Origin: Nocardia inohanensis NBRC 100128
GTDB lineage: Bacteria > Actinomycetota > Actinomycetes > Mycobacteriales > Mycobacteriaceae
NCBI RefSeq assembly: GCF_001612945.1
Contig: NZ_BDBK01000018.1
Location: 62,001-126,000 of the forward strand
Length of the DNA stretch: 64,000 nt
Reading direction: 5' to 3'
The stretch's first letter is position 1; each line of letters begins with the position of its first letter. Position numbers and translations under genes: made by a program. The notes under the pieces are model-generated. The model was not told the DNA's origin. It saw nothing but the letters and a program-made list of their open reading frames with translations, and made no database searches. Shown in pieces: positions 1 to 7,879 of the stretch.

Positions 1-2
1 CC

Positions 3-410
3 GCCACGCTGACCAATGGCGCCGTCTCCACCGTCGCGGTCGCCGTCGTGGCCATTCCCCTGATGCTGCTGGCGGCCGTCGCCACCCACCTGACCGCCCG
101 CTCGGCCATCGCCCGGCAACGCGAATCCGGCATCGAACCCACTCAGCAAACCGCCATCATGAACACCTTGTCACTCTGGGTCTTCCCCCTGGGCGCACTG
201 CTGTCCGGCCTGATCTTCCCGATCGCGATCCTGCTCTACTTCCTCACCCAGAACGCCTGGACCTTCGCCCAGCAATTCGTGGTGCATCGCAACGAAACCC
301 GCACCCCCGACCAGCCCGTCCCGGCCCCCGTGCAAACCGTCAAGTCGCTCCCGCCCCGCCCGGGTCAGCGTCCCGCGTCCCGTCCGCGCCGCGCGAAGCG
401 GACCGCCTGA
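3..410 (+). CDS. YidC/Oxa1-type membrane protein insertase, C-terminal part
   Basis: The window opens inside this gene: the frame is open from its first complete codon and ends with TGA, leaving about 135 residues. What remains is a hydrophobic helix, the stretch MNTLSLWVFPLGALLSG, a second hydrophobic helix ending near FLTQNAWTFAQQF, and a basic Pro/Arg-rich cytoplasmic tail. This pattern is typical of the C-terminal helices and basic tail of actinobacterial YidC proteins, which insert proteins into the cytoplasmic membrane with or without Sec. A GTG at 48 is internal to the frame and is not taken as the start. The family call rests on the C-terminal third only, so a divergent paralogue of the housekeeping YidC is possible. 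Confidence 0.72.
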   Translation, partial: ATLTNGAVSTVAVAVVAIPLMLLAAVATHLTARSAIARQRESGIEPTQQTAIMNTLSLWVFPLGALLSGLIFPIAILLYFLTQNAWTFAQQFVVHRNETRTPDQPVPAPVQTVKSLPPRPGQRPASRPRRAKRTA

Positions 411-528
411 CCCCGGTCTGGCCGATAAGCGCTGGCAACGACCGGATAGTCTGGTAGCTGGTCGTGAGCGGTATTCCTCGCGCGCGCGACCCCTGACGGA
501 TCTTCACAGACAAGGACTCTTCAGCGCT

Positions 529-1866
529 ATGACAAGCCGCATCGAGCTCGCCCGCGTCGATCTGCGCGGACGTACTCCCACTGCTGCCGAACTGCGCGCG
601 GCACTGCCGCGTGGGGGCGTCGACGTGGACTCGGTGCTGCATCATGTGCGGCCGGTCGTGGAGGCGATTCGCGATCGGGGTGTCGAGGCGGCGCAGGAGT
701 TCAGCGAGAAGTTCGACGGCGTGCGCCCCGCCACGGTGCGGGTGCCCGCCGCCGAACTGGAGAAAGCCCTCGCGGAGCTGGATCCGGCGGTGCGCGCCGC
801 CCTCGAGGTCGCCATCGAGCGGACTCGCAAGGTGCACAACGATCAGCGGCGCACCGACAAGACCACGCAGGTGGTGCCCGGCGGCACCGTCACCGAGCGC
901 TGGGTGCCGGTCGAGCGGGTCGGTCTGTATGTGCCCGGCGGCAATGCCGTGTACCCGTCCTCGGTCGTGATGAATGTGGTCCCGGCGCAGGCCGCGGGCG
1001 TGGAATCGCTGGTCGTGGCCTCACCGCCGCAGGCGCAGTTCGGCGGATTGCCGCACCCGACGATTCTGGCGGCCGCACAGCTGCTCGGAGTCGAAGAGGT
1101 GTGGGCGGTCGGCGGCGCGCAGGCCGTGGCGCTGCTGTCCTACGGCGGTGTCGACACCGACGGTGCGCAGCTGGAGCCGGTGGACCTGATCACCGGGCCG
1201 GGCAATATCTATGTGACCGCCGCCAAGCGGCTGTGCCGTGGGCTGGTCGGCATCGACGCCGAGGCCGGGCCGACCGAGATCGCCATCCTCGCCGATGCCA
1301 CCGCCGATCCGGCGCATGTCGCGGCCGATCTGATCTCGCAGGCCGAGCACGATGTGCTGGCGGCCAGCGTGCTGGTGACCGACAGCGTGGAACTCGCCGA
1401 CGCCGTGGACGCCGCGCTGACCGCGCAGATGGCGGTCGTCAAACACCACGATCGGGTCGCGGAAGCCTTGTCCGGCAAGCAATCCGGGACCGTGCTGGTC
1501 GACGACATCGCCCAGGGGCTGCGCGTGGTGAACGCCTACGCGGCCGAGCACCTGGAGATCCAGACCGCCGACGCGTCCGCCGTCGCCGCCCGGGTGCGCA
1601 GTGCCGGAGCGGTTTTCGTCGGCGCCTGGTCGCCGGTCAGCCTCGGCGACTACTGCGCGGGATCCAACCACGTGCTGCCCACCGCCGGATGTGCCCGGCA
1701 CTCCTCGGGTTTGAGCGTGCAGACGTTCCTGCGCGGCATCCACGTCGTCGAGTACACCGAGGACGCGCTGAAGGATGTCGCCGGACACGTGGTGGCGCTG
1801 GCGAATGCCGAAGACCTGCCCGCACACGGTCAGGCCGTATCGATTCGCTTCGGAGAGCTGGGATGA
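529..1866 (+). CDS. hisD: Histidinol dehydrogenase
   Basis: Catalyses the last two steps of histidine synthesis, NAD-dependent oxidation of L-histidinol to L-histidine, using zinc, in the cytoplasm. The 445-residue length is normal for HisD. Family motifs are present: the VPGGNAVYPSSV region, ITGPGNIYVTAAK, and EAGPTEIAILAD followed by DLISQAEHD, and the late GSNHVLPT segment. The ATG at 529 is preceded at some distance by AAGGA. It is the first gene of the histidine cluster and its stop overlaps the hisC start by four bases (ATGA), which indicates translational coupling. The 118 bases upstream hold no regulatory element I can recognise. Confidence 0.97.
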   Translation: MTSRIELARVDLRGRTPTAAELRAALPRGGVDVDSVLHHVRPVVEAIRDRGVEAAQEFSEKFDGVRPATVRVPAAELEKALAELDPAVRAALEVAIERTRKVHNDQRRTDKTTQVVPGGTVTERWVPVERVGLYVPGGNAVYPSSVVMNVVPAQAAGVESLVVASPPQAQFGGLPHPTILAAAQLLGVEEVWAVGGAQAVALLSYGGVDTDGAQLEPVDLITGPGNIYVTAAKRLCRGLVGIDAEAGPTEIAILADATADPAHVAADLISQAEHDVLAASVLVTDSVELADAVDAALTAQMAVVKHHDRVAEALSGKQSGTVLVDDIAQGLRVVNAYAAEHLEIQTADASAVAARVRSAGAVFVGAWSPVSLGDYCAGSNHVLPTAGCARHSSGLSVQTFLRGIHVVEYTEDALKDVAGHVVALANAEDLPAHGQAVSIRFGELG

Positions 1867-2993
1867 GCACCGTGATCGTTCCCGGCTCCGGCATCTCCCT
1901 CGACGATCTGCCGTTGCGGGAGAACCTGCGCGGCAAAAGCCCTTACGGCGCACCGCAATTGACGGTGCCGGTGCAGCTCAACACCAATGAGAACCCGCAC
2001 CCGCCGAGTAAGGCGCTGATCGACGATGTCGCCGAATCCGTCCGGGCGGCAGCGGCCGACCTGCACCGTTACCCGGATCGCGACGCGGTCGGGCTGCGCG
2101 GTGATCTCGCCGCCTACCTGACCCGCCAGACCGGCATCGCCGTCGACACCGCGAACGTGTGGGCGGCCAACGGCTCCAACGAGATCCTGCAACAGCTGTT
2201 GCAGGCGTTCGGCGGGCCCGGGCGCAGCGCGCTGGGTTTCGTGCCGTCCTACTCGATGCACCCGATCATCTCCGAGGGCATCGATACCGAATGGGTCGAG
2301 GCCAAGCGCAATGGCGACTTCTCCCTCGATATCGACTACGCGCTCGCGGTGATCGCCGAACGCCGCCCCGATGTGGTCTTCGTGACCAGCCCCAATAATC
2401 CGACGGGGCACAGCATTCCGGGGGCGGACCTGGAACGGATCCTCGAGGCCGCGCCGGGCATCGTGGTGGTGGACGAGGCGTACGGGGAGTTCTCCGCCGC
2501 GCCCAGCGCCATCGGCCTGATCGACCGCTTCCCCGCGAAACTCGTTGTCAGCCGCACCATGTCGAAGGCGTTCGCGTTCGCGGGCGGGCGGCTGGGCTAC
2601 CTGGTCGCCGCGCCGGCCGTCATCGACGCCATGCTGCTGGTGCGCCTGCCGTACCACCTGTCGGTCGTCACCCAGGCGGCCGCGCGCGCTGCGCTGCGGC
2701 ACGCCGACGAGACCCTGGCCAGTGTCGCCGAGCTCGCCGCGCAGCGCGATCGCGTGGCGATCGCCTTGCAGGGCATGGGTTTCGAGGTCGTTCACTCGGA
2801 CGCCAACTTCCTGCTGTTCGGTCGTTTCACCGATGCGGGCCGGGCCTGGCAGCGCTACCTCGACGACGGCGTCCTGATCCGCGATGTCGGCATCCCGCAC
2901 TATCTGCGCGCCACCATCGGCCTGGCCGCCGAGAACGACGAATTCCTCCGCGTCAGTGCGAAACTGGCGTCCGAAGAGCTGATTCAGCTGTGA
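1863..2993 (+). CDS. hisC: Histidinol-phosphate aminotransferase
   Basis: PLP-dependent class I/II aminotransferase converting imidazole acetol phosphate and glutamate to histidinol phosphate. The protein is 376 residues. It shows the LNTNENPHPPS substrate-site start, the SPNNPTG motif, the VVDEAYGEF aspartate strand and the PLP lysine in SRTMSKAFAFAGGRLGY. The start is set at the ATG that overlaps the hisD stop. The frame runs open far upstream inside hisD, but that part is a shadow frame. It overlaps hisB by four bases at the other end, so hisD-C-B-H is one coupled unit. Confidence 0.96.
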   Translation: MSTVIVPGSGISLDDLPLRENLRGKSPYGAPQLTVPVQLNTNENPHPPSKALIDDVAESVRAAAADLHRYPDRDAVGLRGDLAAYLTRQTGIAVDTANVWAANGSNEILQQLLQAFGGPGRSALGFVPSYSMHPIISEGIDTEWVEAKRNGDFSLDIDYALAVIAERRPDVVFVTSPNNPTGHSIPGADLERILEAAPGIVVVDEAYGEFSAAPSAIGLIDRFPAKLVVSRTMSKAFAFAGGRLGYLVAAPAVIDAMLLVRLPYHLSVVTQAAARAALRHADETLASVAELAAQRDRVAIALQGMGFEVVHSDANFLLFGRFTDAGRAWQRYLDDGVLIRDVGIPHYLRATIGLAAENDEFLRVSAKLASEELIQL

Positions 2994-3622
2994 CCACGGA
3001 AGCGAGCATGGACCGTATCGCCCGGGTGGAACGCACCACCAAGGAATCCAGCATCGTCGTCGAGATCAACCTCGACGGCACCGGCAAAACCGATATCTCC
3101 ACCGGCGTGCCGTTCTTCGACCACATGCTGACCGCGCTCGGCCAGCACGGCAGCTTCGACCTGACCGTGCAGGCCAAGGGCGATATCGAGATCGAGGCCC
3201 ACCACACCGTCGAGGACACCGCCATCGTCCTTGGGCAGGCCCTGGCGCAGGCGCTCGGCGACAAGAAGGGCATCCGCCGCTTCGGCGACTCCTTCATCCC
3301 CATGGACGAAACCCTCGCCCAGGCCATCGTCGATGTCTCCGGTCGCCCGTACTGCGTGCACACCGGCGAGCCGGAACACATGCTGCACACCATCATTCCC
3401 TCCGCGGGCCCCGGTGCGTCCTATTCGACCGTCCTCAACCGCCACGTCTTCGAGTCGATCGCGCTCAACGCCCGCATCGCCCTGCACGTCCGCGTCCTCT
3501 ACGGCCGCGACCAGCACCACATCACCGAAGCCGAATTCAAGGCCGTGGCAAGGGCTTTGCGCGCCGCCGTCGAATACGACCCGCGCGTGACCGGTGTCCC
3601 CTCGACCAAGGGAACCCTGTGA
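2990..3622 (+). CDS. hisB: Imidazoleglycerol-phosphate dehydratase
   Basis: Dehydrates imidazole glycerol phosphate to imidazole acetol phosphate using manganese. This is the monofunctional form at 210 residues, without the phosphatase domain fused to it in enterobacteria. The two metal-binding signatures are clear: EAHHTVEDTAI near residue 65 and the second histidine cluster at RDQHHITEAEFKA near residue 170. FFDHMLTALGQHG is the family's N-terminal signature. Translation starts at a GTG overlapping the hisC stop. An internal ATG seven codons in (MDRIAR) is a possible alternative start. Confidence 0.96.
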   Translation: MTTEASMDRIARVERTTKESSIVVEINLDGTGKTDISTGVPFFDHMLTALGQHGSFDLTVQAKGDIEIEAHHTVEDTAIVLGQALAQALGDKKGIRRFGDSFIPMDETLAQAIVDVSGRPYCVHTGEPEHMLHTIIPSAGPGASYSTVLNRHVFESIALNARIALHVRVLYGRDQHHITEAEFKAVARALRAAVEYDPRVTGVPSTKGTL

Positions 3623-4254
3623 CCAAGAAACTGGCCCTGCTCGATTACGGCTCCGGCAACCTGCACTCCGCGAGCCGCGCCCTGGCCCGCACCGGCGCCG
3701 AGGTCACCACCACCGCCGACCCCGAAATCGCTTTGGCCGCAGACGGTCTCGTAGTCCCCGGCGTCGGCGCCTACGCCGCCTGCATGGCGGGCCTGAAGTC
3801 CGTCCGCGGCGACCGCATCATCGGCAAACGCCTGGCCGGCAGCCGCCCCGTCCTCGGCATCTGCGTCGGCATGCAGATCCTCTTCGAACGCGGCGTCGAA
3901 TTCGGCGTCGAAACCGATGGCTGCGCCGAATGGCCCGGCACCGTCGAGCGTCTCGACGCCCCCGTCCTCCCGCACATGGGCTGGAACACGGTCAAGGCCC
4001 CCGAAGACTCGGTCCTCTTTGCCGGCATGGACGCCGACACCCGCTTCTACTTCGTCCACTCCTACGCCGCCCAGCACTGGGCCTGGAACGACAACGACAG
4101 CCAGATCGCCCCCGCCAAACTCACCTGGGCCGAACACGGCGTCCCCTTCCTCGCCGCCGTCGAGAACGGGCCGTTGAGCGCCACCCAATTCCACCCGGAG
4201 AAGTCCGGCGACGCCGGCGCCCAACTCCTGCGCAACTGGGTCGACTCCCTCTGA
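3619..4254 (+). CDS. hisH: Imidazole glycerol phosphate synthase, glutaminase subunit
   Basis: Releases ammonia from glutamine and passes it to HisF for imidazole ring closure. It is a class I glutamine amidotransferase of 211 residues. The catalytic cysteine lies in GICVGMQILFERG (near residue 78) and the His-Glu pair in TQFHPEKSGD (near residue 195). The oxyanion segment VVPGVGAYAACM is also present. It starts at a GTG overlapping the hisB stop. Its partner hisF is over 4 kb downstream because other genes sit between them. A hairpin follows the stop codon at once, so this first his unit probably ends here. Confidence 0.96.
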   Translation: MTKKLALLDYGSGNLHSASRALARTGAEVTTTADPEIALAADGLVVPGVGAYAACMAGLKSVRGDRIIGKRLAGSRPVLGICVGMQILFERGVEFGVETDGCAEWPGTVERLDAPVLPHMGWNTVKAPEDSVLFAGMDADTRFYFVHSYAAQHWAWNDNDSQIAPAKLTWAEHGVPFLAAVENGPLSATQFHPEKSGDAGAQLLRNWVDSL

Positions 4255-4257
4255 ACG

Positions 4258-4281
4258 AAACCCCCGCTCCGGCGGGAGTTT
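4258..4281 (+). terminator. Probable terminator after hisH
   Basis: A ten-pair stem with one mismatch (AAACCCCCGC against GCGGGAGTTT, loop TCCG) starts three bases after the hisH stop. The stretch after it, TCACATTTCTTGG, is only moderately T-rich. It would separate hisDCBH from the inserted genes downstream. Confidence 0.6.
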
Positions 4282-4476
4282 CACATTTCTTGGAGGACGT
4301 CTTTGCAGGGATGATCGGGGTTTCATCCCTAGTGGCAATGCGGGTGGATGCCGGATCCGGGGGGAGACGTGAGCGGCATACGTTCGAGTGACGAGGAGGT
4401 CGTCATGAGATCTACAGGTCTTATGTGCTGACCAAGGCCAACCTGCCTGTTACCGCGTAGTTGCTAGATTCCCCGC

Positions 4477-4929
4477 ATGGACACCGCCCCCGAAGGAGCG
4501 TCCGGCCGCCTCCGCGCCCTGCCCACCCGCCTGGTCGGCCAGGTGGCCATCATCGCCAATCGCGCCACCGAGAAAGCCTTGGCCAACACCGGTTCCCGCC
4601 GCCACCACTATGCTCTGCTCGCCACGCTCGACGAGTCCGGCTCCCTCAGCCAGGCCGAAGCCGGCCGCCGCACCGGCATCGACCGCAGCGATGTGGTCGC
4701 CGCGGTCAACGACCTCGCCGACCGCGGCTTCCTGCACCGTGCGCCGGACCCCACCGACCGGCGCCGGAACACCCTCACCCTCACCTCCACCGGCCGCGCC
4801 CACCTCCACGACCTCGACAACCGCCTGGAAGTCGCTCAGGCCGAACTACTTCCAGGCTTCACCGCCGCCGAACGCGCCAACTTCGTGCTGACGCTGACCC
4901 GGATCCTGGAGGCGCACGCGCGGGAGTGA
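4477..4929 (+). CDS. MarR-family transcriptional regulator
   Basis: A 150-residue winged-helix regulator. The MarR pattern is visible: an N-terminal dimerisation helix, HHYALLATLDESGSLSQAE, the recognition region RTGIDRSDVVAAVNDLADRG, and the wing DPTDRRRNTLTLTSTGRA (residues about 85-105). Such proteins bind short palindromes as dimers and often respond to small ligands or oxidants. No dedicated target gene lies beside it: upstream is hisH with a terminator, and downstream the converging secreted-protein gene stops one base away. The 222-base gap before it holds the hisH hairpin and no clear operator. Confidence 0.88.
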   Translation: MDTAPEGASGRLRALPTRLVGQVAIIANRATEKALANTGSRRHHYALLATLDESGSLSQAEAGRRTGIDRSDVVAAVNDLADRGFLHRAPDPTDRRRNTLTLTSTGRAHLHDLDNRLEVAQAELLPGFTAAERANFVLTLTRILEAHARE

Positions 4930-4930
4930 A

Positions 4931-5296
4931 TCAGTTCGCGCCGGACTGGTTGAAGTCCTGCCAGGGCGAGCAGTTGTCGGAACGGCTCTGCGACGGGCAG
5001 ATCATGAAGCCGGTGACGCGGCGGCCGTTCGGGGTGCGGCCGGAGTGCGCGAGCGCGGAATCACCGGCCTCGTGCGCGAACAGGTACTGGTAGCCCTTCC
5101 AGTCCTGACCCTCGAAGGTGTACTTGAGGGTCGCGTCGCTACCCGCCGGCGCCCACACCCACACCCAGCTGCCGTCGGCCTGGGCCTGCGCGCCGTTCCA
5201 TTCGTAATGCACCTTCGCCGAAGCGGTTCCGGTGGCGAGTGCCAGGGTCGCGCTCAGCGCCGCCACGGTGGTGAGAAGGGTTCGCATCGTCGTCAT
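4931..5296 (-). CDS. Secreted small protein of unknown function
   Basis: A 121-residue protein with a Sec signal peptide: charged start MTTMRT, hydrophobic core LLTTVAALSATLALATG, and a likely cleavage after TASA. The mature part is rich in tryptophan and tyrosine (HYEWNGAQA, GSWVWVWAPAGSD, GQDWKGYQYLF). It has two cysteines near the end (MICPSQ, DNCSPW) that may form a disulphide outside the cell. The start is set at the ATG with AGGAG five bases upstream (5302-5306); an upstream in-frame ATG has no such site. It converges on the MarR gene. I do not recognise the family. Confidence 0.75.
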   Translation of the reverse strand: MTTMRTLLTTVAALSATLALATGTASAKVHYEWNGAQAQADGSWVWVWAPAGSDATLKYTFEGQDWKGYQYLFAHEAGDSALAHSGRTPNGRRVTGFMICPSQSRSDNCSPWQDFNQSGAN

Positions 5297-5448
5297 ATCC
5301 GCTCCTGCCGGTATGCCGCCCGGCGTGTCCGGGCTCGAGAGCAGATTCACCGCGACGGGCGTGCGGACGGAAGTGCGGAGATCGAAATCGGAGTGCGGAA
5401 GTCATTGTGGCCAGGCTGTTTTCGGTCTCCGCCGGTTAAACTCCGAGC

Positions 5449-6180
5449 GTGGTCGATGCGTCGCCGGTCCCCGATTCCCCGCCCCCCGATCCCATCGAGG
5501 CGGGTTCGGAAGCGGAGCGGCTGCGCGCCTCGGCCGCGGCCGTCACCACCCGGCAGGAATTCGGCGCGCTGCTATCGGCCGTCGCGGGGGAGAGCCGGCT
5601 CTCGGTCGGCGCGGTCAAGACCCAGCTCGGCGGCACCCGCAGCGTCTACGACTGGTTCCGCGGCAAAGCTCTGCCGCGCGAGTCCGAGGACGCGCGCAGA
5701 CTGGCCGCGCTGCTCGGCCAAGCCCTGGCCCGCCGCCACCCCGGGGCCGACCTCGCCGAGGCGATCTACGACGCCTGGCGGCGGCTCGCGGAGCAGCGGC
5801 AGCAGGATGCCGCCGTCCGCGCGCTCGTGAACCGGCGTGGCGGCTCGGTCGCACGGGGCGCGGCGGACATGGCCGAAGCGATGACGGCCGCGCGCCGTGC
5901 GCCGGACGAGGATCGTGCCGTGGCCGGTGACCGTCGTGTGACCGAACCCGTTGGCGACGCGGATGATTCGACGCCGACCGCGACCGGCGATGCCGCGCCC
6001 GTCGCCGCGCGGGACCCGGGAGCCGTTACCGCCGTGCGGGATGGCGGAGGCGATGCTGCCGCGCCGGCCTCGGACCCGACGCCGGGGAGACATCGCCGCT
6101 TGCCTGTGGCGGCGGCCCTGTCGCTGGTCATCGGGTTCGCGGCCGCGTTCGCCATTGCCCGCGCCGCCACGGCTTCGTGA
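5449..6180 (+). CDS. Helix-turn-helix protein with C-terminal membrane anchor
   Basis: A 243-residue protein. Residues about 30-95 resemble the divergent XRE-like domain common in actinomycetes: TRQEFGALLSAVAGESRLS, then SVYDWFRGKALPRE and RRLAALLGQAL. A low-complexity, acidic and Ala-rich linker follows (about 125-205). A single transmembrane helix ends the protein (LPVAAALSLVIGFAAAFAIA), with only about five residues beyond it. The stop overlaps a GTG that opens the next frame. Membrane-anchored HTH proteins of this type usually carry an outside domain, and here that domain seems to be encoded by the next frame. The start is the GTG at 5449. The function is unknown and the HTH call is by pattern only. 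Confidence 0.72.
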   Translation: MVDASPVPDSPPPDPIEAGSEAERLRASAAAVTTRQEFGALLSAVAGESRLSVGAVKTQLGGTRSVYDWFRGKALPRESEDARRLAALLGQALARRHPGADLAEAIYDAWRRLAEQRQQDAAVRALVNRRGGSVARGAADMAEAMTAARRAPDEDRAVAGDRRVTEPVGDADDSTPTATGDAAPVAARDPGAVTAVRDGGGDAAAPASDPTPGRHRRLPVAAALSLVIGFAAAFAIARAATAS

Positions 6181-6539
6181 AGCTCGCGATCGCCAACGGC
6201 CCACCGGGCGATCCGGTTCCCAAGCAGAATCCCGAAGTGCGCATCCAGACTGTCGAATCCGGCGGCTGGATCGTGTACGCGTATCTGGCGCGGGCCGCCT
6301 CGGATCGCGATCGCATCTGGCTGGAGTGGAGCGATGTCTATAAGCCCGACGAGGATCAGTCCCACCGCTGCGACGGCCGGGCCGTCAATCTGATCCAGCA
6401 GACCCCTGGGATTCGAGCGCGCGGGCCGCAGGGTGAGCCGCGCTGGTTCCGGGCCTGCGGGTCGGTCCCGGTGGAATTCCAGTGGCCGGGGCGCGGACTC
6501 ACCGCCTGCACGAATTGGAACAGACCCGATGACTACTGA
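6177..6539 (+). CDS. Extracytoplasmic-type domain protein, no export signal of its own
   Basis: A 120-residue frame starting at a GTG that overlaps the stop of the HTH-membrane gene (GTGA). It has no signal peptide or membrane helix. It is clearly related to the next gene: GGWIVYAYLARAASDRDRIW against YGWIVWAELTASTSDQDHVW, PRWFRACG against SRWFQACG, and NWNRPDDY against DWNRPN. It carries three cysteines in similar places. It may be translated by coupling as a separate cytosolic protein, or joined to the preceding protein by a -1 frameshift, which would give HTH, membrane helix and outside domain in one chain. No classic slippery heptamer is visible at the overlap. The function is unknown. 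Confidence 0.68.
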   Translation: MKLAIANGPPGDPVPKQNPEVRIQTVESGGWIVYAYLARAASDRDRIWLEWSDVYKPDEDQSHRCDGRAVNLIQQTPGIRARGPQGEPRWFRACGSVPVEFQWPGRGLTACTNWNRPDDY

Positions 6540-7092
6540 ACGAATCCGGCGGGCCGTCACCGCCTGCGGGCTGGCGGCGCTGGTCGGCATCGCGGCGGGC
6601 GCCAGCACGGGGGCGAGCTGGCACCGCTGGACCGATACCGCGAATTCTTTTGTGCCGAGCACGAATTCACCACTGCTCGCCTACGGCATCTGCGGCGAGG
6701 CATTGAAACCCGACCCGGCGCTGCCGTACATCACCGTCGGCGACCCCTCCACCGCGTTCGATACGCCGATCCGGAACCGGCAGGTCGAGTTGCGTGCGCA
6801 GCGACATCCTGAATACGGCTGGATCGTCTGGGCGGAGCTGACCGCCTCGACCTCCGACCAGGATCATGTCTGGCTGGACTGGACCTACACCCGCGAACAG
6901 GACACGAATCCGGCGCTGTGGCGCATGTGCGAGCAGCCCGTCACCGCCGGGCGCGCCACGCCCGCGCTCCGGGTGTACGACGACCACGGCCGGTCACGCT
7001 GGTTTCAGGCGTGCGGGCAGGTGCCACCGCAGGATCGCGGGTCTCGGGCGTCGGGGACGTTCTGCACCCAGGATTGGAACCGGCCGAATTGA
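6529..7092 (+). CDS. Membrane-anchored or secreted paralogue of the preceding gene
   Basis: A 187-residue protein with an N-terminal signal anchor (MTTERIRRAV followed by TACGLAALVGIAAGASTGAS). The outside domain is related to the 6177-6539 product, with the conserved blocks YGWIVWAEL, VWLDWTYT, SRWFQACGQVPP and CTQDWNRPN, and extra sequence at the N-terminal side (LLAYGICGEALKPDP). The ATG at 6529 overlaps the end of the previous gene, making the third member of a coupled set. The frame is open upstream to 6433, but starting there would remove the signal character. The family is not recognised; the paired cysteines suggest disulphides and an outside location. Confidence 0.72.
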   Translation: MTTERIRRAVTACGLAALVGIAAGASTGASWHRWTDTANSFVPSTNSPLLAYGICGEALKPDPALPYITVGDPSTAFDTPIRNRQVELRAQRHPEYGWIVWAELTASTSDQDHVWLDWTYTREQDTNPALWRMCEQPVTAGRATPALRVYDDHGRSRWFQACGQVPPQDRGSRASGTFCTQDWNRPN

Positions 7093-7142
7093 CCGGTCGG
7101 CCCGGAAACGGGAGATCGATCGGTAACCAATAAGATGCTTGC

Positions 7143-7874
7143 GTGAGTCTTGTGCTGCTACCTGCCGTCGATGTCGCCAATGGTGAGGCCGTGCGCCTCG
7201 TTCAGGGAGAGGCCGGCAGCGAAACCTCCTACGGTTCGCCGCGCGACGCCGCGCTGGCCTGGCAGCAGGCGGGGGCCGAGTGGGTGCATCTGGTGGATTT
7301 GGATGCGGCGTTCGGCAAGGGGAGCAATCGGGATCTGATCGCCGAGGTGATCGGTGAGCTGGATGTGAAGGTGGAGCTGTCGGGCGGGATTCGGGATGAC
7401 GAGTCCTTGAAGGCGGCGCTCGCTACCGGGTGTGCGCGGGTGAATATCGGTACCGCGGCCATCGAGAATCCGGAGTGGTGTGCGCGGGCCATCGGCGAGT
7501 TCGGGGACCGGATCGCGGTCGGGCTCGATGTGAAGCTGATCGACGGCGAGTGGCGGCTGCGCGGGCGCGGATGGGTCACCGACGGCGGCGATCTGTGGGA
7601 GGTGCTCGAGCGGTTGGAGCGGGACGGGTGCTCGCGGTACGTGGTCACCGACGTCTCCAAGGACGGCACCCTGACCGGGCCGAACCTGGAGCTGCTGAGC
7701 CACGTCGCCAATGCCGCGGAAGCGCCGGTCATCGCCTCCGGCGGTATCTCGGTGCTCGACGATCTGCGCGCCATCGCCACCCTGGTGGAGGAGGGCGTCG
7801 AAGGCGCGATCATCGGTAAAGCCCTGTACGCGGGCCGGTTCACGCTGCCCGAAGCCCTGGCCGCGGTTCGCTAG
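7143..7874 (+). CDS. hisA: Phosphoribosyl isomerase (HisA / PriA)
   Basis: A 243-residue TIM barrel isomerising ProFAR to PRFAR in histidine synthesis. Catalytic-strand motifs are LLPAVDVANGEAVRLVQG with the first Asp near residue 9, VELSGGIRDDESL, and YVVTDVSKDGTLTGPN holding the second Asp. In actinomycetes without trpF this enzyme (PriA) also isomerises phosphoribosylanthranilate for tryptophan synthesis. The trp cluster in this window has no trpF, so dual function is likely but is inference. It starts with GTG. The inserted genes upstream separate it from hisH, while impA follows five bases after its stop. Confidence 0.95.
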   Translation: MSLVLLPAVDVANGEAVRLVQGEAGSETSYGSPRDAALAWQQAGAEWVHLVDLDAAFGKGSNRDLIAEVIGELDVKVELSGGIRDDESLKAALATGCARVNIGTAAIENPEWCARAIGEFGDRIAVGLDVKLIDGEWRLRGRGWVTDGGDLWEVLERLERDGCSRYVVTDVSKDGTLTGPNLELLSHVANAAEAPVIASGGISVLDDLRAIATLVEEGVEGAIIGKALYAGRFTLPEALAAVR

Positions 7875-7879
7875 CGCCC

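Noticed and set aside
4931..5350. Longer start (ATG at 5350) for the secreted protein
   Set aside because: It would place about 18 polar residues before the signal peptide, while AGGAG fits the ATG at 5296.
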